DNA of 31,959 bases from an uncultured Mycoplasmatota bacterium (lineage in GTDB: Bacteria > Bacillota_I > Bacilli_A > RF39 > UBA660). The position numbers were made by a program, and so were the translations under genes. Within the stretch, counting starts at the first letter, position 1, and each line of letters opens with the position of its first letter. The notes under the pieces were generated by a model that saw only the letters and a list, made by a program, of their open reading frames with translations, was not told where the DNA came from and searched no databases. The DNA lies in assembly GCA_900550255.1 (NCBI GenBank), contig URQZ01000013.1, positions 1 to 31,959 of the forward strand. The letters run 5' to 3'. Below, in pieces: positions 20,849 through 29,763 of the stretch.

Positions 20849-22901
20849 GAATTCTAAGTGTATTTAAAATAGTAATCAAAGTAACACCAACATCAGCAAA
20901 TATTGCTTGCCACATATTTGATACCCCAATTATACTTAAAACTAAAACCAAAATTTTTGTTCCAATAGCAAATATTAAGTTTTGTTTAATAATATGTTCT
21001 GTTTTTTTAGAAATTTTAATTGCTTCTAATATTTTACTTAATTCATCAGTCATTATAACAACATCAGAAGCCTCAATTGCTGCAGCACTTCCTACTCCAC
21101 CCATTGATATACCTATATCTGCTAGTGTCAAAACAGGTGAATCATTAATACCATCACCAACAAAAGCAACTTTATTTTTAGGATCACGTTTATTTATTAA
21201 TTGTTCTAATTTTTTATATTTATCATTTGGTAGAAGTTCTGCTTCTATTTCATCTATTCCTGTCTCTCTTGCAACTTCATATGCTACTTCCTTGTTATCA
21301 CCAGTAAACATTTTAGTTGTAATACCAAGTCTATGCATTTCTTTAATAATTTTTTTAGTATCTTTCTTAATTTTATCACGCATAACAATATTACCAACTA
21401 TATCATTGTCAATTTTTAAATAAATAACTGTTCCATAATTTTCTGACTTAGAGTTAGTTTCAACAAATTCACTATTTCCTATTTTTATTTTTTTATTATT
21501 TAATTCATAACTAACTCCTAGTCCTGTATGGTCTTTAAAATTAGTTATTTTTTTATTATCTTTAACATCAGATAAAACACTTAAAATTGATTTAGCAAGT
21601 GGATGAGTTGATAATCTCTCACCATAAGCAATATATCTTTTGATATCATCTTTTGTATATTTTTCATCAATAACATTAATAGCATATAAATCAAATGTTC
21701 CTGTTGTTATAGTTCCTGTTTTATCAAAAATAATTTGCCTTAAATCTTTAAGACCTGATAAATAATTACTACCTTTTATTAATATTCCTGACTTTGAAGC
21801 TCTTCCTATTCCTGAAAAATAACTAAGAGGAACAGAAATTGCAATAGCACATGGACATGAAATAACTAAGAAAGTTAAAGCCTTATAGATACTTTGACTA
21901 TATGTAACATTTGTAACCATTGGCATAAAAATAGCAACAACGATAGCTAATATTATAACAATTGGTGTATATACTTTAGCAAAGTTACTAGCCAATGTTT
22001 CTGATTTTGCTTTCTTATCAGTAGCATTTTCAACAAGTTCTAATATTTTACTTACTGTACTGTTCTCATAAGTAGCTGTTGTTTTTATTTGAATAACATT
22101 ACCTAAATTAATACTACCAGATAAAACTTTACTTCCTTCCTCTATCTGTGTAGGAATGCTTTCTCCCGTTAAACTAGATGTATCTACCATACTATTTCCT
22201 AATGTTACCACACCATCAATTGGAATTTTTTCTCCTTTTTTAACAATAATACTACTACCTATTTCTACTTCATCAGGACTAACTTTTATTTCTTCATCTT
22301 TTAATACGTTCGCATATTCTGGTTTAATATTCATTAAATCATTAATTGATTTTCTTGTTTTATTGACAGCTTTTTCTTCTAATATTTTTCCTATTTCATA
22401 TAAAACGATTACCATTAATCCTTCCATATGTTCTCCAACCAAATAAGCTCCTATACAAGAAATTGTAATCAAAAAGTTTTCATCGATATTATGACTGCTT
22501 TTAAATAATTTAAATGCATTTTTTACTGTCCTTGATAATAATAAAATATAAGCAATAATTAAGATAGTCTCTGAAATTATTTTAGGAAGTTTTACGTATG
22601 AACTGATTAAGGCAAGAACTATAGCTATAACTAATCTAAATAAAGCTGTTTTAGTTTTATTATCAGTTGTAATAGTTTCATTTACATCTAAAACTTCTAC
22701 CTCCGGTTCAATTTTTTTTATAATTTCAGTAACTTGTTTTTGAATATTTTTATTATTATCAGCTTCAAATGTAAGTTTTAAAGTATTAAAGTTAACTTTA
22801 ACATTTGAAAAAGCTTTCTTCTTTTTTATTTCATTTTCAATTTTGGCTGCACATACTGCACAATCAAGATTTTTTAATACATAACTATATTTCTTCAACA
22901 T
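20835..22901 (-). CDS. cadA: Zn/Cd/Pb-exporting P1B-type ATPase (CadA/ZntA type)
   Basis: 688-aa inner-membrane pump that exports divalent soft metals using ATP. Start at 22901 (MLKKYSYVLKNLDCAVCAAK) follows AGGACGTG; the frame extends to 22943 but the upstream part overlaps arsR. One heavy-metal-associated domain with CAVC is at residues 14-17. Eight membrane helices follow, with the transport motif SCPCAIAISVP in helix 6, phosphorylation site FDKTGTITTG, HP motif STHPLAKSIL and the hinge VGDGINDSPVLTLADIG. An Asp in the last helix (IFADVGVTLITILN) fits the Zn/Cd/Pb subgroup rather than copper. It overlaps the arsR gene by 17 bases, so the repressor and pump are translationally coupled. Confidence 0.92.
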   Translation of the reverse strand: MLKKYSYVLKNLDCAVCAAKIENEIKKKKAFSNVKVNFNTLKLTFEADNNKNIQKQVTEIIKKIEPEVEVLDVNETITTDNKTKTALFRLVIAIVLALISSYVKLPKIISETILIIAYILLLSRTVKNAFKLFKSSHNIDENFLITISCIGAYLVGEHMEGLMVIVLYEIGKILEEKAVNKTRKSINDLMNIKPEYANVLKDEEIKVSPDEVEIGSSIIVKKGEKIPIDGVVTLGNSMVDTSSLTGESIPTQIEEGSKVLSGSINLGNVIQIKTTATYENSTVSKILELVENATDKKAKSETLASNFAKVYTPIVIILAIVVAIFMPMVTNVTYSQSIYKALTFLVISCPCAIAISVPLSYFSGIGRASKSGILIKGSNYLSGLKDLRQIIFDKTGTITTGTFDLYAINVIDEKYTKDDIKRYIAYGERLSTHPLAKSILSVLSDVKDNKKITNFKDHTGLGVSYELNNKKIKIGNSEFVETNSKSENYGTVIYLKIDNDIVGNIVMRDKIKKDTKKIIKEMHRLGITTKMFTGDNKEVAYEVARETGIDEIEAELLPNDKYKKLEQLINKRDPKNKVAFVGDGINDSPVLTLADIGISMGGVGSAAAIEASDVVIMTDELSKILEAIKISKKTEHIIKQNLIFAIGTKILVLVLSIIGVSNMWQAIFADVGVTLITILNTLRILKKR

Positions 22902-23196
22902 GTTCACGTCCTTTCTCAAAAATTTGCAATACATGATCATCATCTAGGGAATAATAAACCGTTTTACCTTCTTTTCGATATTTTACTAATTTGGCTTGTT
23001 TTAAAATTCTTAATTGATGTGATATAGCCGATATTGTTGTATTTGTAATCTCTGCTATATCTCCAACACACAACTCATTTTCCTTTAAAGCACAAATAAT
23101 TCGCATTCTAGTTGTATCTCCAAATACTTTGAAAAGTTCTGCAACATCAAAAATTATCTCATCACTAGGCATTTTTATTTTATGCTTATTTATCAT
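22885..23196 (-). CDS. ArsR/SmtB-family metal-sensing repressor
   Basis: 103-aa winged-helix repressor. It starts MINKHKIKMP at 23196 behind AAAGAGGTG; a longer frame to 23229 begins at the predicted transcription start and is rejected. The recognition helix region is TNTTISAISHQLRILKQAKLV. The C-terminal helix has DDHVLQIFEKGREHVEE, an exact D-x-H-x10-H-x2-E, the alpha-5 zinc site of SmtB/CzrA. The alpha-3 region reads ELCVGDIAE: the first Cys of the CadC-type ELCVCD is kept but the second is Gly, so it probably senses Zn through the alpha-5 site more than Cd/Pb through alpha-3. Derepression releases the cadA pump gene that it overlaps. Confidence 0.88.
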   Translation of the reverse strand: MINKHKIKMPSDEIIFDVAELFKVFGDTTRMRIICALKENELCVGDIAEITNTTISAISHQLRILKQAKLVKYRKEGKTVYYSLDDDHVLQIFEKGREHVEEI

Positions 23197-23211
23197 TTTT
23201 GCACCTCTTTC

Positions 23212-23231
23212 ATTTGAATGATTGTTCACAT
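23212..23231. promoter_or_regulatory. ArsR/CzrA-type operator
   Basis: The minus strand reads ATGTGAACAATCATTCAAAT, containing TGAA-N6-TTCA, the core of SmtB/CzrA operators. It covers the expected transcription start between the -10 and the ribosome site, so a bound apo-repressor would block the arsR-cadA operon. Confidence 0.7.
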
Positions 23232-23236
23232 ATTAA

Positions 23237-23265
23237 ATTATATGTAAAAAAATCTTAAAAGTCAA
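23237..23265 (-). promoter_or_regulatory. Sigma-A promoter of arsR-cadA
   Basis: TTGACT (23260-23265), exactly 17 bases, TATAAT (23237-23242) on the minus strand, right after the dnaJ terminator. Confidence 0.75.
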
Positions 23266-23292
23266 CAAAAAAATACTTAACTATAAGTATTT
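23266..23292 (-). terminator. Terminator of the heat-shock operon
   Basis: On the minus strand AAATACTTA pairs with TAAGTATTT around a four-base loop that contains part of the dnaJ stop, followed by T-rich sequence. It abuts the arsR promoter. Confidence 0.7.
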
Positions 23293-24378
23293 TCTTATTT
23301 TATCAAATTTATCACTATCATCTAATTTAGTTTTAGACAATGCTTCAAATAATTTCTTTTGATCACGAGATATCTTTTTAGGAATATGAATGTCAATAAT
23401 TACATACATATCCCCTTTTCTTCCGGTTTGAGGATCAGCTATTCCTTTACCTTTCAAACGATGTTTATCATTAGTTTTACTTCCTGCTGGAATTGATAAT
23501 TTAACAGTTCCGTTTAAAGTAGGAACATCCTTTTTACATCCTAAAACGGCTTCTGTAATGGTGATTGGAAGTGTTAAGTAAACATCATTTTCATCTCTTT
23601 CAAATAAAGGATGACTTTTTACTTTGAACTCTAAATATAAATCGCCATTGGGACCCCCATTAACTCCTGCTTCACCTTTTCCATTTAGTCTCAATTTATT
23701 TCCAGTATCAACTCCTGCTGGTATTTTTACTTCTACTGTTTTATTTTCACGAATTCTTCCCTCTCCATGACATTTTGAACATTTGGTATCATATGTAACT
23801 CCTTTTCCATGACAAGTCTGACAAGTACTACGAGTTGCAAAAGAACCAAAAATTGTTCTTTGCTCACTTGTTACTTGACCACTACCATGACATGTTTGAC
23901 AAGTTTTTTCACCATGTCCACCTTTTCCATTACAGCTATCACATTCTACCATTGTGTCAATTTTAACATCTTTTTTACAACCGAAAACGGCCTCCTCAAA
24001 AGTTAAATCGATTCTAACTAATGTATCATTTCCTCTTCTTGAACGGTTAGATGATCTTCCACCAAATCCAAAACCAGATCCAAAAATATCACCAAAAATA
24101 TCTGAAAAATCAAAGTCAGAGAAATCAAATCCTGAAGCACCAGCTCCACCCATTTGATCAAATGCAGAATGACCAAATTGATCGTACTGACGTCTTTTGT
24201 TAGCATCAGATAAAACTGCATAAGCTTCTTGTGCTTCTTTAAATTTTTCAGCTGCATCAGGTTCTTTTGATACATCAGGGTGATATTTTTTAGCTAGTTT
24301 ACGGAAAGCAGATTTTATTTCCGCTTCACTAGCATTTTTATCTACACCTAAAACCTCATAATAATCTCTTTTATTCAT
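23281..24378 (-). CDS. dnaJ: Chaperone DnaJ
   Basis: Hsp40 co-chaperone that delivers unfolded protein to DnaK and stimulates its ATPase. 365 aa with the full class I layout: J domain (1-70) with KKYHPDVS, the Gly/Phe-rich linker (about 75-110, GGAGASGFDFSDFDFSDIFG), four zinc-finger repeats CDSCNGKG, CQTCHGSG, CQTCHGKG and CSKCHGEG (about 140-205) and the C-terminal substrate domain. All cysteines are present. It is the last gene of hrcA-grpE-dnaK-pepF-dnaJ, starting 9 bases after pepF with AAGGTGAG, and is followed by a terminator. Unlike most Firmicutes, it is separated from dnaK by the pepF gene. Confidence 0.96.
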   Translation of the reverse strand: MNKRDYYEVLGVDKNASEAEIKSAFRKLAKKYHPDVSKEPDAAEKFKEAQEAYAVLSDANKRRQYDQFGHSAFDQMGGAGASGFDFSDFDFSDIFGDIFGSGFGFGGRSSNRSRRGNDTLVRIDLTFEEAVFGCKKDVKIDTMVECDSCNGKGGHGEKTCQTCHGSGQVTSEQRTIFGSFATRSTCQTCHGKGVTYDTKCSKCHGEGRIRENKTVEVKIPAGVDTGNKLRLNGKGEAGVNGGPNGDLYLEFKVKSHPLFERDENDVYLTLPITITEAVLGCKKDVPTLNGTVKLSIPAGSKTNDKHRLKGKGIADPQTGRKGDMYVIIDIHIPKKISRDQKKLFEALSKTKLDDSDKFDKIRKYL

Positions 24379-24387
24379 AAACTCACC

Positions 24388-26190
24388 TTACTTCTCTATT
24401 AAAGTTTTAAATTCTTCAATTGTTTCATCAAACATTTTAATAGCACTCTCGTAAACTTCTTTATCAGTCATATCAACACCTGCTATTTTTAATGTATCTA
24501 ATGGATTTTGTCTACTACCACTTTTTAACATATTCAAATAATTATCTAGGGCATCTTTTTCATTATTTAATATACCATCTACAATCTTACAAGCTGCTGA
24601 TATTCCTGTAGCATATTTATATACATAAAAATTATAGTAAAAATGTGGTACCTTCTCCCATTCATAACGGATTAAGTCATCAACGACAACATTATCACCA
24701 AAATAAAGTTTATTTAATTGGTAATACTTATTACATAATTTATCAGATGTAATAACATCATCGTTTTCAACTAAATCATAGGCATATTTTTCAAATTCAG
24801 AAAACATTACTTGGCGGTAAATTGTTCCTTTAAATAGTTCTAATAATTGATTTAAAATAACTAATTTTTCTTCTTTACTAGTACTATTTTTAAGCATATA
24901 TTTTGCTAGTAATATTTCATTTACTGTACTTGCAACCTCAGCAACAAAAATTGGATAATCTCCATATTGAATTGGTTGATTAGTTCTTGTGTAATAACTA
25001 TGCATTGAATGCCCGCCTTCATGAGCAAGTGTCGAAACATCATTTAATGTTCCTTGATAATTCAAAAGAATATAAGGCTTTGTATCATAACTTCCTCCAG
25101 AATATGCCCCGCCTCTTTTATTTTTATTAGGATAAATATCTATCCATTTTTCATCAAAAGCTTTTTTGAAAGTTTCAATATAATCATTTCCTAAAACACT
25201 CAAAGCATTAATCACTATTTGTTTTGCCTCATCAAAAGAATATTTTTTATCATAATCTTTAACCATTTCTACGTAAACATCATATAAATGAAATTCATCT
25301 AGATTTAAAACTTTCTTTTTTAAATCATAATATTTGTGAAAAACATTTAAATTTTCATGTATTGTATTAACTAAAGTATTATATACATCAATACTTATTT
25401 CATCTTTAAAAAGTGACGCTTCAAAAGCTGAATTGTATTTTCTTAATTTAGCTATACTAACACTTTGTTTTATACTTCCATCAAAAGTAGATGTAATAGT
25501 ATTTTTAAACTGTTTATAATGGTTATATAAGGCATCAAAAACTTCCTTACGTACTCTTCTATCTTTTGATTTGATATAGATACTATAATTAGTATCTGTA
25601 AGTTCAACTTCTTTGTTGTCTTCATTTTTAATTGTTCCAAAGGTCATATCAGAATCTGTTAAATAACCATATGTTTGTTCATCATTTCCAAAAGCCTTTG
25701 AAATATTAGAAAGGAGTTTTTCTTCAATATCAGATAAAGTATGTTTCTTATATCTAAAAGTGTCTTTTATATTAACTTCATGTTCTAATAATTTTGGTTC
25801 ATCTTGATAAAACTTTTCGATTTTAGCATAATCTTCTTTTAAAAGTTCTGTATCTACGAAAAACATATTAGCGGTTGCTAAATCATATAAGTTAATTACT
25901 TTATTTTTTAATTCTTGATTATCATTGTTAGATACATCTTCATCACTTTTCATACTAGCATAAACATAAAGCTTATCTAGTTTTCTTGAAATTTCAAGAC
26001 TATCTATTATTGAATTATAGAAAATATTAGCATTATCCATTGTATGATTTTCATATTTTTTTCTATATTCTAATATTAAGTTTTTTGTAATCTCTAATTC
26101 ATTTTCAAAATCTTTTTGTGTCTTATATATTAATGATAAATCCCATTTATCTTTTGTTTCAATCATACTTCTATCTTTAATTTCAGTCAT
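24388..26190 (-). CDS. pepF: M3-family oligoendopeptidase F
   Basis: Cytoplasmic zinc metallopeptidase that cuts short peptides, in the family used for peptide turnover and signal-peptide removal. 600 aa, the usual PepF length. The active site is LAHEGGHSMHSYYTR (about residues 390-404, HExxH with the two zinc His) and the downstream glutamate is in FVAEVASTVNEI (about 418). The N-terminal helical oligopeptidase F domain (about 110-180) is present. ATG at 26190 follows AAAGGAG. It stands between dnaK and dnaJ within the heat-shock operon, with a hairpin separating it from dnaK and 9 bases to dnaJ, so it should be heat-inducible if read-through occurs. Confidence 0.93.
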   Translation of the reverse strand: MTEIKDRSMIETKDKWDLSLIYKTQKDFENELEITKNLILEYRKKYENHTMDNANIFYNSIIDSLEISRKLDKLYVYASMKSDEDVSNNDNQELKNKVINLYDLATANMFFVDTELLKEDYAKIEKFYQDEPKLLEHEVNIKDTFRYKKHTLSDIEEKLLSNISKAFGNDEQTYGYLTDSDMTFGTIKNEDNKEVELTDTNYSIYIKSKDRRVRKEVFDALYNHYKQFKNTITSTFDGSIKQSVSIAKLRKYNSAFEASLFKDEISIDVYNTLVNTIHENLNVFHKYYDLKKKVLNLDEFHLYDVYVEMVKDYDKKYSFDEAKQIVINALSVLGNDYIETFKKAFDEKWIDIYPNKNKRGGAYSGGSYDTKPYILLNYQGTLNDVSTLAHEGGHSMHSYYTRTNQPIQYGDYPIFVAEVASTVNEILLAKYMLKNSTSKEEKLVILNQLLELFKGTIYRQVMFSEFEKYAYDLVENDDVITSDKLCNKYYQLNKLYFGDNVVVDDLIRYEWEKVPHFYYNFYVYKYATGISAACKIVDGILNNEKDALDNYLNMLKSGSRQNPLDTLKIAGVDMTDKEVYESAIKMFDETIEEFKTLIEK

Positions 26191-26210
26191 ATTTTTCTCC
26201 TTTTATTAAA

Positions 26211-26242
26211 CAAATTTAGAAGTTCTGAAAAGAACTCCTAAA
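26211..26242 (-). terminator. Hairpin between dnaK and pepF, partial terminator or processing site
   Basis: On the minus strand TTTAGGAGTTCT pairs with AGAACTTCTAAA (12 bp, one G-U) around TTTC. Only an interrupted U-stretch follows (TTTG, TTTAAT). This fits an attenuating or RNA-stabilising hairpin that lowers pepF-dnaJ expression relative to dnaK. Confidence 0.6.
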
Positions 26243-26249
26243 CTTTTTA

Positions 26250-28073
26250 TTATTTTTCTTCAAATTCTGCATCGATTACATCATCATCTTTTTTTTCTTC
26301 GTTATTTGTGTTTTCACTTGCTTGTGATTCTTGTGCTTGTTTTGCTGCTTCTTCATAAACTTTTGTTGCAAAAGCCATTGCAGTTTCTTGTAATGCATCT
26401 TTTTTAGATTTAATATCTTCGATATTATCTTTTTCTAGTGCTTCTTTTAAATCTTTAATTTGACCTTCTGCTTTTTCTTTATCTTTTGCATCAATTTTTT
26501 CTCCTAAATCTTTAATTGATTTTTCTGTTTGGAAGATTAATTGTTCTGCTTCATTTTTAGCATCTGCTTCTTCTTTACGTTTTTGATCTGCTTCTTTATT
26601 TGCTTCTGCTTCTTTAACCATTTTATCTATTTCTTCATCACTTAAATTAGTTGATGATGTTATTGTGATTGATTGTTCTTTATTTGTTCCTAAATCTTTT
26701 GCTTTTACATTTACAATACCATTAGCATCAATATCGAATGTTACTTCAATTTGTGGTACTCCACGTGGTGCAGCTGGAATATTTGTAAGTTGGAATCTTC
26801 CAAGTGTTTTATTATCTGCAGCCATTGGTCTTTCACCTTGAAGAACATGTATATCAACAGCTGGTTGATTATCTACAGCAGTTGAGAATACTTGGGATTT
26901 ACTTGTTGGGATTGTTGTATTTCTTGGAATTAATACAGTGTTTACATTTCCAAGTGTTTCAATTCCAAGTGAAAGTGGTGTTACGTCTAATAAAACGATA
27001 TCTTCAACTTCACCAGTTAAAACTCCACCCTGAATTGCTGCTCCCATTGCAACTACTTCGTCTGGGTTAACTCCTTTTGATGGTTCTTTTCCAAGTTCGT
27101 TTTTTATTATTTCTTGAACTTTTGGTATACGAGTTGATCCACCAACTAAGATAACTTTATCAATATCATTTTTAGTAAGTCCAGCATCTTTTAATGCATT
27201 TCTTACTGGTTCTAATGTTGAATCTACTAAATCACGTGTTAATTCTTCAAATTTAGCTCTTGTCATAGATAATTCTAAATGTAGAGGTCCATCTTCTCCT
27301 TGTGATAAGAATGGAAGAGAAATTTGTGTTGTTGTTACTCCACTTAAATCTTTTTTAGCTTTTTCTGCTGCATCTTTAATTCTTTGCATTGCCATTTTAT
27401 CTTTTGATAAATCAATACCATTTTCTTTTTTAAATTCAGCAACTAAATAATCCATGATTTTTTTATCAAAATCATCTCCACCTAAATGGTTATTTCCACT
27501 TGTTGATTTAACTTCGAATACACCATCACCTATTTCAAGAATTGAAACATCAAATGTACCTCCACCTAAATCATAAACTAAGATTTGTTCTGTTTTATCT
27601 TGTTTATCTAATCCATATGCTAGTGCTGCTGCAGTTGGTTCATTTATAATTCTTTCAACTTCTAATCCAGCAATTTTACCAGCGTTTTTTGTTGCTTGTC
27701 TTTGAGCATCGTTGAAATATGCTGGAACAGTAATAACTGCTTTAGTTACTGTTTCACCAAGATAAGCTTCAGCTGTTTTCTTTAAATCACCTAAAATCAT
27801 TGCACTAATTTCTTCTGGTGTATATTTTTTACCATTAGCTTCTACTTTTTCACTTGTTCCCATTAATCTTTTAACAGAACTAACTGTATCTGGGTTAGTT
27901 ACCATTTGTCTTTTAGCAGCTCCACCAACGATTATTTCACCGTTTTTAAAAGCTACTACTGAAGGGGTTGTTCTTTCTCCTTCTGGATTAGCTATTACTT
28001 TAGCTTCTCCACCTTCAAATACACATACACAACTATTTGTTGTTCCTAAATCAATACCTATTGTTTTACTCAT
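26250..28073 (-). CDS. dnaK: Chaperone DnaK (Hsp70)
   Basis: ATP-dependent Hsp70 chaperone. 607 aa from ATG 28073 (MSKTIGIDLGTTNSCV) behind AAAGGTGATATAT; an in-frame start at 28082 overlaps the ribosome site. The nucleotide-binding domain shows GIDLGTTNS, VPAYFNDAQRQATKNAG, the phosphate-2 loop YDLGGGTFDVSILE and VGGSTRIPKVQ, and the linker is DIVLLDVTPLSLGIETLG. The substrate domain (about 390-510) and helical lid follow, and it ends in the acidic DDDVIDAEFEEK typical of Firmicute DnaK. It lacks the extra insertion in the actin-like domain of Gram-negative DnaK. Third gene of the CIRCE-controlled operon. Confidence 0.97.
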   Translation of the reverse strand: MSKTIGIDLGTTNSCVCVFEGGEAKVIANPEGERTTPSVVAFKNGEIIVGGAAKRQMVTNPDTVSSVKRLMGTSEKVEANGKKYTPEEISAMILGDLKKTAEAYLGETVTKAVITVPAYFNDAQRQATKNAGKIAGLEVERIINEPTAAALAYGLDKQDKTEQILVYDLGGGTFDVSILEIGDGVFEVKSTSGNNHLGGDDFDKKIMDYLVAEFKKENGIDLSKDKMAMQRIKDAAEKAKKDLSGVTTTQISLPFLSQGEDGPLHLELSMTRAKFEELTRDLVDSTLEPVRNALKDAGLTKNDIDKVILVGGSTRIPKVQEIIKNELGKEPSKGVNPDEVVAMGAAIQGGVLTGEVEDIVLLDVTPLSLGIETLGNVNTVLIPRNTTIPTSKSQVFSTAVDNQPAVDIHVLQGERPMAADNKTLGRFQLTNIPAAPRGVPQIEVTFDIDANGIVNVKAKDLGTNKEQSITITSSTNLSDEEIDKMVKEAEANKEADQKRKEEADAKNEAEQLIFQTEKSIKDLGEKIDAKDKEKAEGQIKDLKEALEKDNIEDIKSKKDALQETAMAFATKVYEEAAKQAQESQASENTNNEEKKDDDVIDAEFEEK

Positions 28074-28087
28074 ATATATCACCTTTC

Positions 28088-28678
28088 CTATTCACTAACT
28101 TTAACCATTGCTGGTCTAATAACTCTATCTTTTAGCATATAACCTTTTTGTAATACTTCTATTATCATTCCAGGTTCTAAATCATCACGATGTTCTGTCA
28201 TAACTGCATCATGATAAACTGGATCAAAAGGTTTATTTGCTCCATCTATAGCTTTTACTTCAAAATTTTGAAGTGTTAAAGCTAAGTTAGAATAAATCAT
28301 TTTAAATCCTGATAAAAATTTAGATACTTCATCTTCTAAATTATCATCATCCATTTTGATAGCTCTTTCAAAATTATCGATAACTGGAAGAAGTTGTTTT
28401 ATTAAATCTTCATTACAATATTTTAACATTTTTGAAGTTTCTTCTTCTTTACGGCGACGATAATTTATCATTTCAGCTTTATCTCTTAAGCTTTTTTCTT
28501 CGTATCCTTTTATTTTTTCTTCTAATTCTTGGATTTGTTTTTTATATTTATCCTTTTTCTTTTCTTTTTTTTGTTCTTTTTCGCAAGTGCATTCTTCATC
28601 ACATTTGCATTCTTCCTCACAATTACATTCATTGCACTCGCAAGTTTTTTCTTCTTTATTTTCTACTTTAGCGTCCAT
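28088..28678 (-). CDS. grpE: Nucleotide-exchange factor GrpE with Cys-rich N-terminus
   Basis: GrpE releases ADP from DnaK. The 196-aa product has the long dimerising helix (about 45-100, with RDKAEMINYRRRKEEETSKM) and the C-terminal beta-wing with KPFDPVYHDAVMTEHRDDLE and GYMLKDRVIRPAMVKVSE, so the core is normal. The N-terminal tail is not: eight cysteines at residues 13, 15, 18, 20, 24, 26, 30 and 32 form four CxC pairs in an acidic context. GrpE tails in other bacteria are acidic and disordered but Cys-poor. A metal-binding or redox role is possible. Translation starts with ATG behind AAGGAGG, 10 bases after hrcA. Confidence 0.93.
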   Translation of the reverse strand: MDAKVENKEEKTCECNECNCEEECKCDEECTCEKEQKKEKKKDKYKKQIQELEEKIKGYEEKSLRDKAEMINYRRRKEEETSKMLKYCNEDLIKQLLPVIDNFERAIKMDDDNLEDEVSKFLSGFKMIYSNLALTLQNFEVKAIDGANKPFDPVYHDAVMTEHRDDLEPGMIIEVLQKGYMLKDRVIRPAMVKVSE

Positions 28679-28688
28679 CTGTTCCTCC

Positions 28689-29690
28689 TTAATAGTTATC
28701 TTCTATATTATTTTTTATATAGTTTAGAAGTGATGTAACTTTATCATATTCCATTCTTTTTGGACCAATTAAAGCTATTGTAACTTCTTCACCATTTACG
28801 TTATAACTAGTTTTAATTATTGAAACGTCATCGTCAAATTCACTTTCACTACCTATAAATATGTTAACGCCATCTTCATCTTCATTTTGTTTAATTTGAC
28901 TAATAAAATCTTTATCTTCAAATTTATTTAATAAATTTCTAATTTTATCAGCATCATTAAATTCTGGCTCACTTAATATATTACTAGGTTTATTCACTTT
29001 AATGTTTGCTTCATTACTTATGTCGTTAAAGACATTATACAAAGCATCATATATCGCTTTCTGTTGTTTTATCGTATCAGCTATTTTAGGTTTGACTTCA
29101 AATTCTAATTTACTACTAACTTCATCAATTGGTGTACCTACAATGAATTTATTTATTAAATCAACCGTTTGTTTTATTTCTTTCATTGAAATTTTTTCTT
29201 CAATTTGAATATTTTTATGTTCTACATGACCTTTATCAGTAATAATTATGGTTACCATATTGAATTCATCAATTGGTACAACTTCTACTTTACTAATACG
29301 GTTTTCTTTTGAAGATGTTCCAAGTACAATTGAAGTATAATTAGTAAGATCCGATATTATTTCCATACTCTTTAATACGGCATCATTTAAGACCAAAGAT
29401 TTGTTATGGAAAACGGTTTGAAGCTTTAAAACATCTTCACCAGTTAATTCCTTTGGTTTCATAATATTATCAACATAATATCTATATCCTTTTTCGCTTG
29501 GAATTCTTCCTGATGATGTATGGGTTTTTTCAAGTAAACCTAGTTCTTCTAAAAAACTCATTTCGTTTCTAATTGTTGCACTAGAACAATTTAACTTTTC
29601 ACAAATGGCTTTAGAACCAATTGGTCTAGCTGTTTTTATATATTCTTCAACGATAAGTTTTAGTAATTCAATTTGTCTTTTATTTATCAC
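28689..29690 (-). CDS. hrcA: Heat-shock repressor HrcA
   Basis: Repressor of class I heat-shock genes that binds CIRCE and is kept active by GroEL. 333 aa: N-terminal winged helix with IELLKLIVEEYIKTARPIGS and LNCSSATIRNEMSFLEELG (recognition helix), TSSGRIPSEKGYRYYVD, then the GAF-like and inserted dimerisation domains ending RMEYDKVTSLLNYI. Start is GTG at 29690 with an excellent GGAGGTGA ribosome site. It leads hrcA-grpE-dnaK-pepF-dnaJ and is preceded by two CIRCE elements around its promoter, so it represses itself and the operon. No groES-groEL is in the window. Confidence 0.95.
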   Translation of the reverse strand: MINKRQIELLKLIVEEYIKTARPIGSKAICEKLNCSSATIRNEMSFLEELGLLEKTHTSSGRIPSEKGYRYYVDNIMKPKELTGEDVLKLQTVFHNKSLVLNDAVLKSMEIISDLTNYTSIVLGTSSKENRISKVEVVPIDEFNMVTIIITDKGHVEHKNIQIEEKISMKEIKQTVDLINKFIVGTPIDEVSSKLEFEVKPKIADTIKQQKAIYDALYNVFNDISNEANIKVNKPSNILSEPEFNDADKIRNLLNKFEDKDFISQIKQNEDEDGVNIFIGSESEFDDDVSIIKTSYNVNGEEVTIALIGPKRMEYDKVTSLLNYIKNNIEDNY

Positions 29691-29703
29691 TGAATCACCT
29701 CCG

Positions 29704-29730
29704 TTAGCACTCTCTAACCCTTAGTGCTGT
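29704..29730. promoter_or_regulatory. CIRCE element, proximal
   Basis: TTAGCACTC, 9-base spacer, TAGTGCTGT: the left arm is a perfect CIRCE arm, the right arm has 6 of 9 matches. It spans the expected transcription start of the hrcA operon. Confidence 0.85.
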
Positions 29731-29734
29731 CTTC

Positions 29735-29763
29735 ATTATACTATTATATGTTAGCATTGTCAA
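29735..29763 (-). promoter_or_regulatory. Consensus sigma-A promoter of the heat-shock operon
   Basis: TTGACA (29758-29763), exactly 17 bases, TATAAT (29735-29740) on the minus strand, both perfect. The -35 lies at the right arm and spacer of the distal CIRCE and the start is within the proximal CIRCE. Confidence 0.88.

Noticed and set aside
23197..23229. Longer N-terminus for the ArsR repressor
   Set aside because: The extension begins at the predicted transcription start and contains the operator and ribosome site.
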